This document shows positions 14,962 through 22,058 of a stretch of 43,607 nucleotides of DNA, piece after piece. Origin of the DNA: a virus; IMG/VR virus record IMGVR_UViG_3300021976_000033, positions 1 through 43,607 of that record; one strand, given 5' to 3'. The notes beneath the pieces are model-generated. The model ran no database searches, was not told the origin of the DNA, and saw only the letters and a list, made by a program, of their open reading frames with translations. Each line of letters opens with the position of its first letter. Positions within the stretch are counted from its first letter, which is position 1. A program made the position numbers and the translations under genes.

Positions 14962-15498
14962 TTACGGCAATCGATTTTGGTCCACAAGATAGTCGCAGAA
15001 TTGCTGCCAAATTTCTTGTTCGGTCTGATCAGTTTGTGGCTCCCTCAAGGGGAATAGCCCACCATCACCATCGTCTCTATAAGTCCTCCAAAGAAGCATC
15101 TCAATAGTATCTTCGATTTCTCCAGGTTCAACACCCGACGCGTCATTAGCCTCTGCAAGGTTTAAGTTAGTCAAGAATTCCCAGAACCATTGCCTAGCTG
15201 GGACCCCTGTATTTTTCTCAGCTCTCCTGGAAAACGCAATAAGCATCTCGAATACGGAGCAAGGAATCTGCGTCCTCCATTCTACATCGTCAGGGATCTC
15301 TCCCATGATGAGAAATTCTCTACGCAATTCTTTACCGTCTTCGGCCCTATTATCATCCCCAGACAAAAACCATACAAACTCTAAATTATGAAGCGTCTTA
15401 AACAACGTGTCAAAAGTTAATGACGGCGTCGGGCGTCGAATATGTAGGACTTTTGCATAGAGCCAGTTGAAATATAGGTTTTCAAGAGGCTCACTCAT
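14962..15498 (-). CDS. Conserved phage protein, 178 aa
   Basis: ATG after the upstream gene with a modest RBS. The sequence (LEFVWFLSGDDNRAEDG, then CSVFEMLIAFSRRAE, then WFWEFL) resembles a protein widely found in Gram-positive phages just before replication genes. Mostly helical, acidic, with many Trp. No known activity. It lies 10 nt ahead of the helicase-primase-polymerase gene. Confidence 0.65.
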   Translation of the reverse strand: MSEPLENLYFNWLYAKVLHIRRPTPSLTFDTLFKTLHNLEFVWFLSGDDNRAEDGKELRREFLIMGEIPDDVEWRTQIPCSVFEMLIAFSRRAEKNTGVPARQWFWEFLTNLNLAEANDASGVEPGEIEDTIEMLLWRTYRDDGDGGLFPLREPQTDQTEQEIWQQFCDYLVDQNRLP

Positions 15499-15506
15499 AA
15501 CGGCCT

Positions 15507-15782
15507 CTAATCCGGAATCTTACTTGGTTTATTCGACCAACCTACAGCCAAGTCGGCCGCGCCGTCGGCGATTTCCTCTAAATAATCTCTCTGCTGCCTG
15601 GTCAGTTCACGACCCGTCGTCGGATCAATGTTCCAGTCAAGGATCTGAAGAGCATTGGAGACATAGCTTCGAAGCGTCATCGCCCCAAGAAGATCACCTT
15701 CACGGAGAACGAAGAACGATCCTTCTGAAAGTTTTACGCCCTTACCGCGTCCGTAAACAGAGTACTTATGTTCAGTCAGCAT
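15507..15782 (-). CDS. Hypothetical protein, 91 aa
   Basis: ATG after GGGAGG, overlapping the upstream gene by 11 nt. The N-terminal half is beta-rich (YSVYGRGKGVKLSEGSFFVLREGDLLGA) and the C-terminal half helical. It travels with the neighbours on both sides in related phages, as far as I recall. Function unknown. Confidence 0.6.
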   Translation of the reverse strand: MLTEHKYSVYGRGKGVKLSEGSFFVLREGDLLGAMTLRSYVSNALQILDWNIDPTTGRELTRQQRDYLEEIADGAADLAVGWSNKPSKIPD

Positions 15783-16551
15783 CTGGGCCTCCCATCCGGA
15801 ATTTGGGCATAGAATGCTTCAAGTCACCTTCCTCGAACTCTTCCTCCGCCTCAATCCCAAGAACCTCGACCTGATAACTGCCTTCATTTCGAGTGATTTC
15901 ATACTCAGCCTTCAGAGATTCGTTTCGGATGTATACGACGTCCGAGTCTCCCGAACCACGCCCAAATTCCAGACGCCCGACGATCTTCTCTGGGGCGTAG
16001 ATGGGAACCCGCGCCTCATCACAAAGGACGTTATCAGCCGCAAAGTACTCCAAACAACTCTGCTGATAATTAGTCTCCCCTGCATGAAATTCCTCCTTAT
16101 GAATCACATATGGAGCATCCGGCCCGCGGTCAAGCTCTTCCTCTCCCTGATTCCAGTCGTCCTCAAACGCTTCGAGCTCTGACTCAGGATCTTCGAGTGT
16201 TTGGAAATACTCGCTTTTGATGGGTCGAAACGGCTCTGGCTCAGGATCATGGGGTTCCCCCACAGCACTAGTCTTGACTTCTAGTTCATTGCCAACCAGT
16301 TTAGTGGATAGCACATAAGGCGTACTAGGCCGGCTAATCTGCTCTTCAGCAGCGCGGGCGAAGTCAAGCGCAAGTTGAGCCTTGCTTTCAACACCTCTTT
16401 CAATATCGATAACAAGGGTCTCTTCGATCTCGGTAGTGGTTACCTTCACCCTCCTTGAGCAGATAAGATAGCCAACACCAACACCGGTGACGAAAGAGAG
16501 AGCCCCAACCGCAGCTGGGACCCTCAATTCGTCTCTAAGGTAGAATTGCAT
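15772..16551 (-). CDS. Membrane-anchored acidic protein, 259 aa
   Basis: One N-terminal hydrophobic segment (about 12-31, AAVGALSFVTGVGVGYLI) followed by a long, strongly acidic, Glu-rich soluble domain. ATG with a GGAGATC site, 9 nt after the DUF6353-like gene. The membrane anchor and its partnership with two other conserved genes suggest a membrane-bound complex. The soluble part may be cytoplasmic or external; the sequence does not settle this. Confidence 0.6.
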   Translation of the reverse strand: MQFYLRDELRVPAAVGALSFVTGVGVGYLICSRRVKVTTTEIEETLVIDIERGVESKAQLALDFARAAEEQISRPSTPYVLSTKLVGNELEVKTSAVGEPHDPEPEPFRPIKSEYFQTLEDPESELEAFEDDWNQGEEELDRGPDAPYVIHKEEFHAGETNYQQSCLEYFAADNVLCDEARVPIYAPEKIVGRLEFGRGSGDSDVVYIRNESLKAEYEITRNEGSYQVEVLGIEAEEEFEEGDLKHSMPKFRMGGPDAD

Positions 16552-16560
16552 CTTGATCTC

Positions 16561-17487
16561 CTAGATCTTGTCGTAAATGACTCCATCAACGTTGAAATCT
16601 AGGAGGATGCTCCTCTCCCAACCATTGATGAACTGAGAATTCACTGCTTCGTACATACCAAAGTCGATGTAGTTGTCACCGTTCTTTCCGATGACCCATC
16701 CGACCACGGCTCCTGCTTGGCTACGATCAATACCAAGCATGTCGTACACCTCGTTAAGAAACAGATGACCCTGGGCTCTCAGCTTCTCGTTGGCGTAGTT
16801 CTGCTGGCATTGGACGTACAGACGGTTGAACTCGGCGTTCTTCTCCCAGTGAGGACTTGCCTCATCGAAGAAGCGCGCGTACGCCGACCACTTGTTAGGA
16901 TCTGCAACTTCGGATGTCTCACCGGTCGTAGCGTCGATGGCATTGACCTTAGCGTGATAAATAGCAAGCTCTCGCTCTGCGCCAAGTTCCTGCACGACGC
17001 GCTCACGGTAGTCGTCATACGCCTTGGCAACCGCGGCGTATGCAGCCATCAGAGCCGTATTACGACGACTCAGATTGACATGAGAGCTGGTAAGCGCTGT
17101 GACGGAAAGAATACCAAGCCCAATAGCCGGAGCATACAACCGAACAACCTTATATCCGGCTTTGACGTAGACGTACGCGGTATCTCCGTCCAACTCCGAC
17201 TGCTTGTACTGTTGGATGCTGTCGGGGCCGTCTTCTTCCTTCCACGTCTTGTAGTTGGCTCGAAGCTTCTTGATGTCAGATATGTCGCCTTCAATCACCT
17301 CAAGCGTCTCTGGCAGCTTCAAAGTGGCTCGGCATGCCAGAACAGTGCTGGTCACCGATCCCGCAAGTCCAAAGCCGAACATGATATGAGGAGACTGCTT
17401 CTTCAGAATCAGCTTTCTACGATTGACTCGATGGCCAAGAGTAGGTGCTGCCTTCTTGACTAGCATTGCAAGTACTGCATTATTCAT
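16561..17487 (-). CDS. DUF6353-like membrane protein, 308 aa
   Basis: ATG at 17487 overlaps the upstream TGA (TGATG) after GGAGG. Two hydrophobic segments (about 33-55 and 112-135) bracket a soluble loop, then a large soluble domain begins with the block ALMAAYAAVAKAYDDYRERV. A second gene at 18986-19678 has the same plan (two membrane segments, then ALAVSQRAYENYRAEVVEEFG), so the two are paralogues. I recall this pattern as DUF6353 from Gram-positive phages. No function known. Confidence 0.65.
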   Translation of the reverse strand: MNNAVLAMLVKKAAPTLGHRVNRRKLILKKQSPHIMFGFGLAGSVTSTVLACRATLKLPETLEVIEGDISDIKKLRANYKTWKEEDGPDSIQQYKQSELDGDTAYVYVKAGYKVVRLYAPAIGLGILSVTALTSSHVNLSRRNTALMAAYAAVAKAYDDYRERVVQELGAERELAIYHAKVNAIDATTGETSEVADPNKWSAYARFFDEASPHWEKNAEFNRLYVQCQQNYANEKLRAQGHLFLNEVYDMLGIDRSQAGAVVGWVIGKNGDNYIDFGMYEAVNSQFINGWERSILLDFNVDGVIYDKI

Positions 17488-18116
17488 CAGATTTCCTCCA
17501 GAGGTGGGAATGAAATTCGCCAACCTTCTCGGACCTGTCGAACTTCGATAGATGAAAGATTCGTCCATCCCCACTTGTTATCGACATGAGAAGAAGGAAG
17601 TCCGAGCAGTTCATTAAGCTCTGAAACAGACACAACTTCATACATGTCCACAATATCGGTGAGACGTTCAACGACTGTATCGGCGTCTGACCTAGACTCT
17701 ACGATGACATCCTCAAAGGACTTTCGACTCTGAGTCCATCGATCAATAGGTCTCTGATCAGGCAAAGACCGGCTTTGAGAAGATATACCTCGATTGATAG
17801 GGTTGTTGTATTGGACTCTAGGGGAGTAACTATTCGTTGGGCGACGACGATGCACAGAATCACCGTAGATAAGTCTATCGGTTCCCCTAGAAATAGTTTC
17901 CACAACGAGATTCCTCAGCGCGGGTAGAAGAACCTCTGAAACAACATACTGTCCCGCTGTGTTGATATCCCCACCAAAGAATATAGCCTTGACCCTGCTA
18001 CTAATTGTCTTGGGCTTAGTGATGACATCGCCAGTAACAACCTTCTCAAGGTCCTTCGGTGGTAGAGCTTTATCCGATTTATCTTTATTAGAATTCCCTT
18101 GATAATCAGGCATCAT
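17487..18116 (-). CDS. Conserved phage protein, 209 aa
   Basis: Two ATGs in a row (18116, 18113) follow GAGGAG; the second has better spacing. The protein is basic in the middle (Arg/Ser/Asn linker of about 90-130) with a conserved C-terminal domain (VVSVSELNELLGLPS, then KWGW). It resembles a protein that in other Gram-positive phages accompanies the DUF6353-like and 149-aa genes beside it. Function unknown. Confidence 0.6.
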   Translation of the reverse strand: MMPDYQGNSNKDKSDKALPPKDLEKVVTGDVITKPKTISSRVKAIFFGGDINTAGQYVVSEVLLPALRNLVVETISRGTDRLIYGDSVHRRRPTNSYSPRVQYNNPINRGISSQSRSLPDQRPIDRWTQSRKSFEDVIVESRSDADTVVERLTDIVDMYEVVSVSELNELLGLPSSHVDNKWGWTNLSSIEVRQVREGWRISFPPLEEI

Positions 18117-18121
18117 GCTCC

Positions 18122-18571
18122 TCAGAGAACGGGCGGCTTCGGCGGGCGCATAGGCAGAGGCGGAAGACCCTTAGGCTTGTCCTGCGGACTAAGATTGTTC
18201 AGCTCAGCAGCCAGTTCCGTCGGGAGAATGCCCATGATAAAGTTGGCCGCAGACGTCTCGTTCGTACACAGCTCCATGAACAGGACATCATACGCAGCCG
18301 ACTGAGCAAACTCATCACGAAGCTGTTCGGTCTTGATAAATCGCTTACCGTCCTCAGACTTGACGCCATAGGAGTCCAGAACAATTTTCTTGAACTCTCT
18401 GATCAGGCTCTTCATGTCCTTCGAGGCGATGATCTTCTCGACCGCAGCCTTAAGGCCATCGACTTCGGACACCTCCATCTCAATCAGCTCCGCGCGGGAG
18501 ATGTTGAAATAGAATTCTTCAGTGACCTTAACATCATTGAAGTCCGTAAAAGTAATATTACGCTTGAGCAT
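18122..18571 (-). CDS. Tail-assembly-chaperone-like conserved phage protein, 149 aa
   Basis: ATG after AAGGA. The N-terminal pattern (MLKRNITFTDFNDVKVTEEF, then FNISRAELIEME) and the middle (SYGVKSEDGKRFIKTEQL, then AYDVLFMELCTN) match a family in Gram-positive phages sometimes annotated as a tail assembly chaperone. Here it is far from the tail genes, and a different chaperone-like gene lies at 31699-32241. It is therefore either a second chaperone or misnamed. Pro-rich C-terminal tail. Confidence 0.55.
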   Translation of the reverse strand: MLKRNITFTDFNDVKVTEEFYFNISRAELIEMEVSEVDGLKAAVEKIIASKDMKSLIREFKKIVLDSYGVKSEDGKRFIKTEQLRDEFAQSAAYDVLFMELCTNETSAANFIMGILPTELAAELNNLSPQDKPKGLPPLPMRPPKPPVL

Positions 18572-18592
18572 GTTTTTCCTTAAAGTTGAAGA

Positions 18593-18617
18593 CAAAAGAG
18601 AAAACCCTTGTTAGGGT
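18593..18617 (-). terminator. Small intrinsic terminator
   Basis: Minus strand: ACCCT-AACA-AGGGT stem-loop followed by TTTCTCTTTT. It follows the 55-residue membrane protein gene and precedes the 149-residue gene, so it ends or attenuates the P3 transcript. Confidence 0.65.
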
Positions 18618-18642
18618 CCTCCCTTTGTAGAAGTTGTTTTTA

Positions 18643-18810
18643 CTAAGACTTCCGGGCTCGATAGGCGCGAACAGCGCCGTCGTAGACGCGGTCAGCCAGC
18701 TTGTTAGCTGCGAAGGCAGCAACGCTGCCAAACATGAGCTTTCCAAACTGATGCACGACCGGCAGGTCTTCGACTGCGGGGGTGTCCGTGCTCTCATCGT
18801 TCTCGGTCAT
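18643..18810 (-). CDS. Small membrane protein, 55 aa
   Basis: ATG at 18810 after GAAAGGA, first gene behind promoter P3. The N-terminal 18 residues are acidic; a weakly hydrophobic helix (KLMFGSVAAFAANKLADRVY, 24-43) and a basic tail YRARKS follow, a topology expected with the tail in the cytoplasm. No family recognised. Confidence 0.65.
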   Translation of the reverse strand: MTENDESTDTPAVEDLPVVHQFGKLMFGSVAAFAANKLADRVYDGAVRAYRARKS

Positions 18811-18832
18811 TCTAGTTCCTTTCGGTAGACTT

Positions 18833-18859
18833 CTCACTATAGCGTGTGTAAAAACTGCG
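18833..18859 (-). promoter_or_regulatory. Conserved 27-nt promoter-like element P3
   Basis: Minus strand: TTCGC, 4 nt, TTTACA, then CTATAGTGAG; the -10 hexamer is TATAGT. Same spacing as the other copies. It lies just past the stop of the 35-residue gene and drives the gene at 18643-18810. Confidence 0.7.
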
Positions 18860-18861
18860 AA

Positions 18862-18969
18862 TTACTTCAAGTATTCCCAACTCAAAGCATCGAACATAGC
18901 GCCCCAATCATTTTGAGTGGCAGCGTGAGTAGCGACCCATCCGACTTCTGACAGAAAGAATTCGTACAT
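18862..18969 (-). CDS. Very small protein, 35 aa
   Basis: ATG after AAGGAGACAGAG, a good ribosome binding site, and an open frame to the TAA at 18862. Product MYEFFLSEVGWVATHAATQN and onward, with several Trp and acidic residues. Too short for a family call; it ends where promoter P3 begins. Confidence 0.55.
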   Translation of the reverse strand: MYEFFLSEVGWVATHAATQNDWGAMFDALSWEYLK

Positions 18970-18985
18970 AACTCTGTCTCCTTAA

Positions 18986-19678
18986 TTAGAAGCCCTTCAC
19001 ATAGTTGTAGTTGAACGCAAGACAAGGCTTTTCATCATGCAGAACCGTGGAGAACTCAAGTTCCATCAGCTTTAAAGATTCCCATCCAGATTGCCCAGAA
19101 CTCATGGTGTTTTCCAAGCCAATGATGTAATAGAAATCGTCCAGAGTCGCGTAGTCATGCTTCAACATTCTGGCGTTTATCTCATTCATGGCCCTGTTCA
19201 AAGACGCCATGTCACTGTTGAAATATCGACCAGTGAACAACTCGCAGCACAAGACCGTTCCAGAACCTGCGATAATCGCTGTAGGAGGATTGTCTTTAAC
19301 CCGCTTTTCAGCAATCTTGGCTAGGAGCGTCTTGTCTTTGCGTTCTCCGAATTCTTCGACAACTTCAGCTCTGTAGTTCTCATAAGCTCGCTGTGATACT
19401 GCGAGAGCCGTCTGAGCCGCCAAAGTTTTTCTTGCATCGACATGCTTGATGCCTGCAATGAATATAATCGTAGTTGCCGCGGATGCCGCACTTGGTATGT
19501 ATAGCTTCCAGACAAGTAGTGCCCTCTCTTTCAACTCCATTGCTGGGTCTTCGCTCTCAAGTCTGTGAGCGGCTCGGTACCCCGCTTGACTTGCCAAATA
19601 TGCGGTTGAGAGAACACCAACACTGGCTCCGATTGAAAGCAATATCGATGAGTTATCTTTTACGAAGCCTTTGATCAT
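18986..19678 (-). CDS. DUF6353-like membrane protein, paralogue, 230 aa
   Basis: ATG at 19678 overlaps the upstream TAA (TAATG) after AGGAGG. Hydrophobic segments at about 9-29 and 58-80, then a helical block (ALAVSQRAYENYRAEVVEEFG) like that of the gene at 16561-17487. Shorter than its paralogue, lacking most of the linker between the membrane segments. Two diverged copies this close suggest an old duplication or a hetero-complex. Confidence 0.6.
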   Translation of the reverse strand: MIKGFVKDNSSILLSIGASVGVLSTAYLASQAGYRAAHRLESEDPAMELKERALLVWKLYIPSAASAATTIIFIAGIKHVDARKTLAAQTALAVSQRAYENYRAEVVEEFGERKDKTLLAKIAEKRVKDNPPTAIIAGSGTVLCCELFTGRYFNSDMASLNRAMNEINARMLKHDYATLDDFYYIIGLENTMSSGQSGWESLKLMELEFSTVLHDEKPCLAFNYNYVKGF

Positions 19679-19971
19679 TAACCCTCCTCGATTGGAGCTC
19701 TCCACATTTCCCACTTCAAGGCGCGATATCTGCTATCGTCAAATAGGAGTGCAAGCAGCCATCGTACTTCACCGTAATCCTTGTGGAAACTGTTATTAAT
19801 ACCGATATTTCGATCAAGCCATTGAAGATTGTGTATCTCGTCAATACGCTTTCTATAATCGGGCACATCCATGCAATCTAGAAGTACCCGAAGTCTAGTA
19901 GCGACCTGCCAAGCTTGAACGAAATATAGAAAATCCTGAACTCCGGATAACCACGACATTTTCAATAACAT
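19678..19971 (-). CDS. Hypothetical protein, 97 aa
   Basis: ATG at 19971 overlaps the upstream TGA (TGATG), indicating coupling. The product is rich in aromatic residues and Arg (FLYFVQAWQVATRLRVL, RYRALKWEMW) with a hydrophobic N-terminal third that could associate with the membrane. No family recognised. Confidence 0.6.
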   Translation of the reverse strand: MLLKMSWLSGVQDFLYFVQAWQVATRLRVLLDCMDVPDYRKRIDEIHNLQWLDRNIGINNSFHKDYGEVRWLLALLFDDSRYRALKWEMWRAPIEEG

Positions 19972-20084
19972 CAGGGTGCCGCCCACATGAATATGCGCAA
20001 ACTTGCCCCAAAGATCAGGGAAAAGAGAGGCATACAAACCAATACCAACAGGAAGGCCACAAAATCTTGAGCCAACTTATCCAT
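19971..20084 (-). CDS. Tiny membrane protein, 37 aa
   Basis: ATG after AAGGAGTGAG, stop overlapping the next start. Nearly the whole protein from residue 7 on is a hydrophobic helix (FVAFLLVLVCMPLFSLIFG). One of at least six very short membrane proteins in this region. Confidence 0.65.
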   Translation of the reverse strand: MDKLAQDFVAFLLVLVCMPLFSLIFGASLRIFMWAAP

Positions 20085-20085
20085 C

Positions 20086-20334
20086 TCACTCCTTAGCGTC
20101 GCGTTCGATTCGAGCAACGATTTGTCCCGAGAGGTACCATCGGTCGCTATCAGGGAGCCGTATCGCGCCTTGGATCGACAATTCATGATAAACAGACATA
20201 ATTGCTTTGCCTTGTGTCTCAGTCGGGAATTCCTTGTGAGGCCATCCGAAGAGGACAGTTCTCTCAAGCTCTCGGAAAACTTCGCCAATTGTCGTGAAAT
20301 CCTCACGAAGCTTTTGGAAATCAATTTCAGCCAT
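20086..20334 (-). CDS. Hypothetical protein, 82 aa
   Basis: ATG at 20334 after GGAGGTGTA. Soluble and helical with a middle segment GWPHKEFPTETQGKA; no recognised motif. Lies inside the operon that begins with the SGNH hydrolase. Confidence 0.6.
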   Translation of the reverse strand: MAEIDFQKLREDFTTIGEVFRELERTVLFGWPHKEFPTETQGKAIMSVYHELSIQGAIRLPDSDRWYLSGQIVARIERDAKE

Positions 20335-20344
20335 TACACCTCCA

Positions 20345-20461
20345 TTATTTATACAGCCACACAGCTTGTGCACGGTATAAGACGTACAAGTACAGAACGA
20401 ATGCAATCACACACCAGATAGCAAGCGCGATTGCGACGTAATTCCAACCTCTCTCACCCAC
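20345..20461 (-). CDS. Tiny membrane protein, 38 aa
   Basis: GTG start overlapping the SGNH hydrolase stop by 8 nt, with AAGGA 11 nt upstream. One strongly hydrophobic helix (YVAIALAIWCVIAFVLYLYV, 8-27). The overlap suggests co-translation with the lipoprotein, so it could be a membrane partner for it. Confidence 0.6.
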   Translation of the reverse strand: MGERGWNYVAIALAIWCVIAFVLYLYVLYRAQAVWLYK

Positions 20462-21107
20462 AGCGCGTCAGTCCTTCTCGCATCATGGCGTCCCGAGCCT
20501 CTGCGGCACCTGTGTCAGGATCGAGATGGACTCCGTCGATGGCGGAGTACTGAGGACTCGCTTCGAGGATCGGCTTCCAGTCCACCAGGACGACATTCGA
20601 GTTGTCCGAAGCGAACTTGTCGATCCAAGAACGGAGTGCGTTCATAGAAGCCAGAGGACGGACAATATAGTTTGCCGGAAGCACCCACGGCTTGACGATG
20701 ACGACACATGACTCATCGGGGACCTTGTTTTGCAGAAGGTCGGTCCAGATCAATTGATCCTTGACCGTCCACAGATGATCCGCAGCCCGATAGATCTCGT
20801 TCAGACCCAAAGCCCAAACAAGATTGTCAACCGTACCGTCGGCGAGAGCCTCAGGGACGCGGTCGATTGCGGCCTCTCCATACGGGTTGTAGTCCGCGGA
20901 GGAACCCGGATCGAAATTGCCGTATGTGTGGAACGTAGAAATACCAGTCATCCAGTAGGTGTTGAACGTAACGGAGTCACCTTCGAGATGAATGGTCCCC
21001 TCCGTCTGAGGGGGGTAGTTGGGAGTGACGATCGGAGCCGGCTCACAAGCCGTACAAGCAACCGCCACCATTGCTGTCAGAGCTACGACGATACGTCGAA
21101 CCCACAT
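20454..21107 (-). CDS. Secreted SGNH-family hydrolase, probable lipoprotein, 217 aa
   Basis: ATG after AGGAG. The N-terminus is a signal peptide (MWVRR, hydrophobic core VVALTAMVAVA, then Cys18 and Cys21); the Cys position suggests lipidation, though the residue three before Cys18 is Ala rather than the usual Leu. Block I is GDSVT (Ser45), block III GLN (Asn103), block V DGVH (Asp191, His194), the catalytic set of SGNH/GDSL esterases. It would act outside the membrane on an ester or acetyl group of the host envelope. First gene after promoter P4 and about 130 nt of leader. Could alter receptors, exclude superinfecting phage or aid lysis. Confidence 0.75.
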   Translation of the reverse strand: MWVRRIVVALTAMVAVACTACEPAPIVTPNYPPQTEGTIHLEGDSVTFNTYWMTGISTFHTYGNFDPGSSADYNPYGEAAIDRVPEALADGTVDNLVWALGLNEIYRAADHLWTVKDQLIWTDLLQNKVPDESCVVIVKPWVLPANYIVRPLASMNALRSWIDKFASDNSNVVLVDWKPILEASPQYSAIDGVHLDPDTGAAEARDAMMREGLTRCG

Positions 21108-21242
21108 TTGTTTCTCCTAAGTAGTGTCCAAAAATGAAATGAGAGGTCTAGGGTTAACGGCCCAACGAAAACCGTTATTCAGTGACTTTTGTCACTACCA
21201 GGTGGGTGGGGTTTAATCCACACATTCGTGTCTCACCTTCCT
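21108..21242 (-). other. Leader of the SGNH hydrolase transcript with short ORF and hairpins
   Basis: Between P4 and the hydrolase start are a 16-codon open frame (MCGLNPTHLVVTKVTE, from about 21229) preceded by GGAAGG, a GTGAC-AAAA-GTCAC hairpin at its end, and an AACGG...CCGTT stem after it. This resembles a leader peptide with an attenuator or a translational control leader; alternatively the ORF is chance. Confidence 0.4.
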
Positions 21243-21269
21243 CTCACTATATGCCATGTAAAGCTTGCG
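21243..21269 (-). promoter_or_regulatory. Conserved 27-nt promoter-like element P4
   Basis: Minus strand: TTTTCGC, 4 nt, TTTACATG, then ATATAGTGAG; -10 hexamer TATAGT. It drives the SGNH hydrolase operon. The T-run of the preceding terminator hairpin runs into its TTTTCGC. Confidence 0.75.
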
Positions 21270-21290
21270 AAAAGGAAAGCCTCTGTGGCT
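21268..21290 (-). terminator. Short terminator hairpin before P4
   Basis: Minus strand: AGCC-ACAGA-GGCT then TTCCTTTTCG. The 4-bp stem is weak alone, but the same design (AGCC-ACAA-GGCT plus T-run) recurs before P5. It ends the 39-residue gene transcript. Confidence 0.5.
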
Positions 21291-21307
21291 ATCCTCTTTG
21301 AACTTCA

Positions 21308-21427
21308 TTATCGGTTTCGCATCTCTCGTGCGAAGATCCAGATGAGGAAGAATCCGCCGGTCAGCACCGTCAGGGTGACATCGACGAGAAATCTTCCAAA
21401 TCCGTACTTCTTCTTGCATTCAGACAT
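21308..21427 (-). CDS. Tiny membrane protein, 39 aa
   Basis: ATG after GGAGGACGCA, behind promoter P5. A short basic N-terminus (MSECKKKYGFGRF) is followed by one hydrophobic helix (VTLTVLTGGFFLIWIF, 17-32) and a basic tail REMRNR. A single-gene transcription unit with its own promoter and hairpin. Confidence 0.75.
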   Translation of the reverse strand: MSECKKKYGFGRFLVDVTLTVLTGGFFLIWIFAREMRNR

Positions 21428-21450
21428 TGCGTCCTCCAAAGATAGTAGTT

Positions 21451-21477
21451 CTCATTATACGCCATGTAAACCTTGCG
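21451..21477 (-). promoter_or_regulatory. Conserved 27-nt promoter-like element P5
   Basis: Minus strand: TTTTTCGC, 4 nt, TTTACATG, then GTATAATGAG. Closest to the consensus. It differs from P4 by only a few bases. Confidence 0.8.
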
Positions 21478-21503
21478 AAAAAGAGAAAGCCCTTGTGGCT
21501 CTC
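21478..21503 (-). terminator. Terminator hairpin before P5
   Basis: Minus strand: GAG-AGCC-ACAAG-GGCT-TT-CTC with a 2-nt bulge, followed by TTTTTCGC, whose last bases are the start of P5. It ends the 45-residue gene. Confidence 0.6.
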
Positions 21504-21529
21504 CCTTGAGATTCTTTGGATCAGATCGA

Positions 21530-21667
21530 CTACTTGATCTTGTTGACGATACCTCGAATGACTCGGTATCCGGTGTAGGCCATGGATGCGATTGCAACCT
21601 TGCCAACAACCTGGATATACAACTTGCCATTGAGGACATCATCAGCAATTTCTTCGTTTGTCTTCAT
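21530..21667 (-). CDS. Tiny membrane-associated protein, 45 aa
   Basis: ATG after AAGGAGACAAG, behind promoter P6. Acidic first 10 residues (MKTNEEIADD), a moderately hydrophobic helix (YIQVVGKVAIASMAYTGYRV, 17-36) and a basic end NKIK. Similar plan to the 55-residue protein at 18643-18810. Single-gene unit. Confidence 0.7.
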   Translation of the reverse strand: MKTNEEIADDVLNGKLYIQVVGKVAIASMAYTGYRVIRGIVNKIK

Positions 21668-21686
21668 CTTGTCTCCTTGTAGAGTT

Positions 21687-21713
21687 CTCATTATAGAGCA
21701 TGTAAAACGTGCG
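21687..21713 (-). promoter_or_regulatory. Conserved 27-nt promoter-like element P6
   Basis: Minus strand: TTTTCGC, 4 nt, TTTACATG, then CTATAATGAG with a perfect TATAAT. Drives the 45-residue gene. Confidence 0.8.
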
Positions 21714-21742
21714 AAAACCTAAACCCCTTGTGGGGATCTAGG
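21714..21742 (-). terminator. Terminator hairpin before P6
   Basis: Minus strand: CCTA-GAT-CCCC-ACAA-GGGG-TT-TAGG followed by TTTTCGC. An eight-pair stem with an internal loop and a T-run that merges into P6. It ends the 70-residue gene transcript. Confidence 0.65.
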
Positions 21743-21750
21743 CCTGAACT

Positions 21751-21963
21751 TCACTTGGACAGTCTGTTTACAGCGATCTTGCGGACGGTGTCGAACAACA
21801 TGTATGATCCCACGACTGTGATAGTCAGGAAGCACAGGGTGTTCGCAGTTTGGTCCACCCTCTCGGTGATCTCTTCTGCGCTGTAGCCTGCCTCTTCCAT
21901 GGCGTCTTCGCGGTTCTTCTTGCTCTTCTTCACCAGGCCAACTTCGATCGTTCGATTGAACAT
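21751..21963 (-). CDS. Small membrane protein, 70 aa
   Basis: ATG at 21963 after AGGAGCCAAG, behind promoter P7; the frame is open upstream to 22131 but that part covers P7 and lacks support. N-terminal basic cluster (KKSKKNRED), an acidic amphipathic middle and one membrane helix near the end (TLCFLTITVVGSYMLF, 41-56), then a basic tail. Single-gene unit. Confidence 0.7.
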   Translation of the reverse strand: MFNRTIEVGLVKKSKKNREDAMEEAGYSAEEITERVDQTANTLCFLTITVVGSYMLFDTVRKIAVNRLSK

Positions 21964-21985
21964 CTTGGCTCCTTTGTGATAAGTT

Positions 21986-22012
21986 CTCATTATATAGGCT
22001 GTAAATATAGCG
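21986..22012 (-). promoter_or_regulatory. Conserved 27-nt promoter-like element P7
   Basis: Minus strand: TTCGC, 4 nt, TTTACAG, then ATATAATGAG. Perfect TATAAT; drives the 70-residue gene. Confidence 0.75.
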
Positions 22013-22042
22013 AATTGTTTACCGAAACCTTCCCCCCGGGTA

Positions 22043-22058
22043 TTTTTCACGTGAAAAA
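22043..22058. repeat. Perfect 16-bp palindrome TTTTTCACGTGAAAAA
   Basis: Self-complementary with a CACGTG core, typical in size for the operator of a dimeric regulator. It lies about 30 bp upstream of P7 on the transcription side. Confidence 0.6.
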
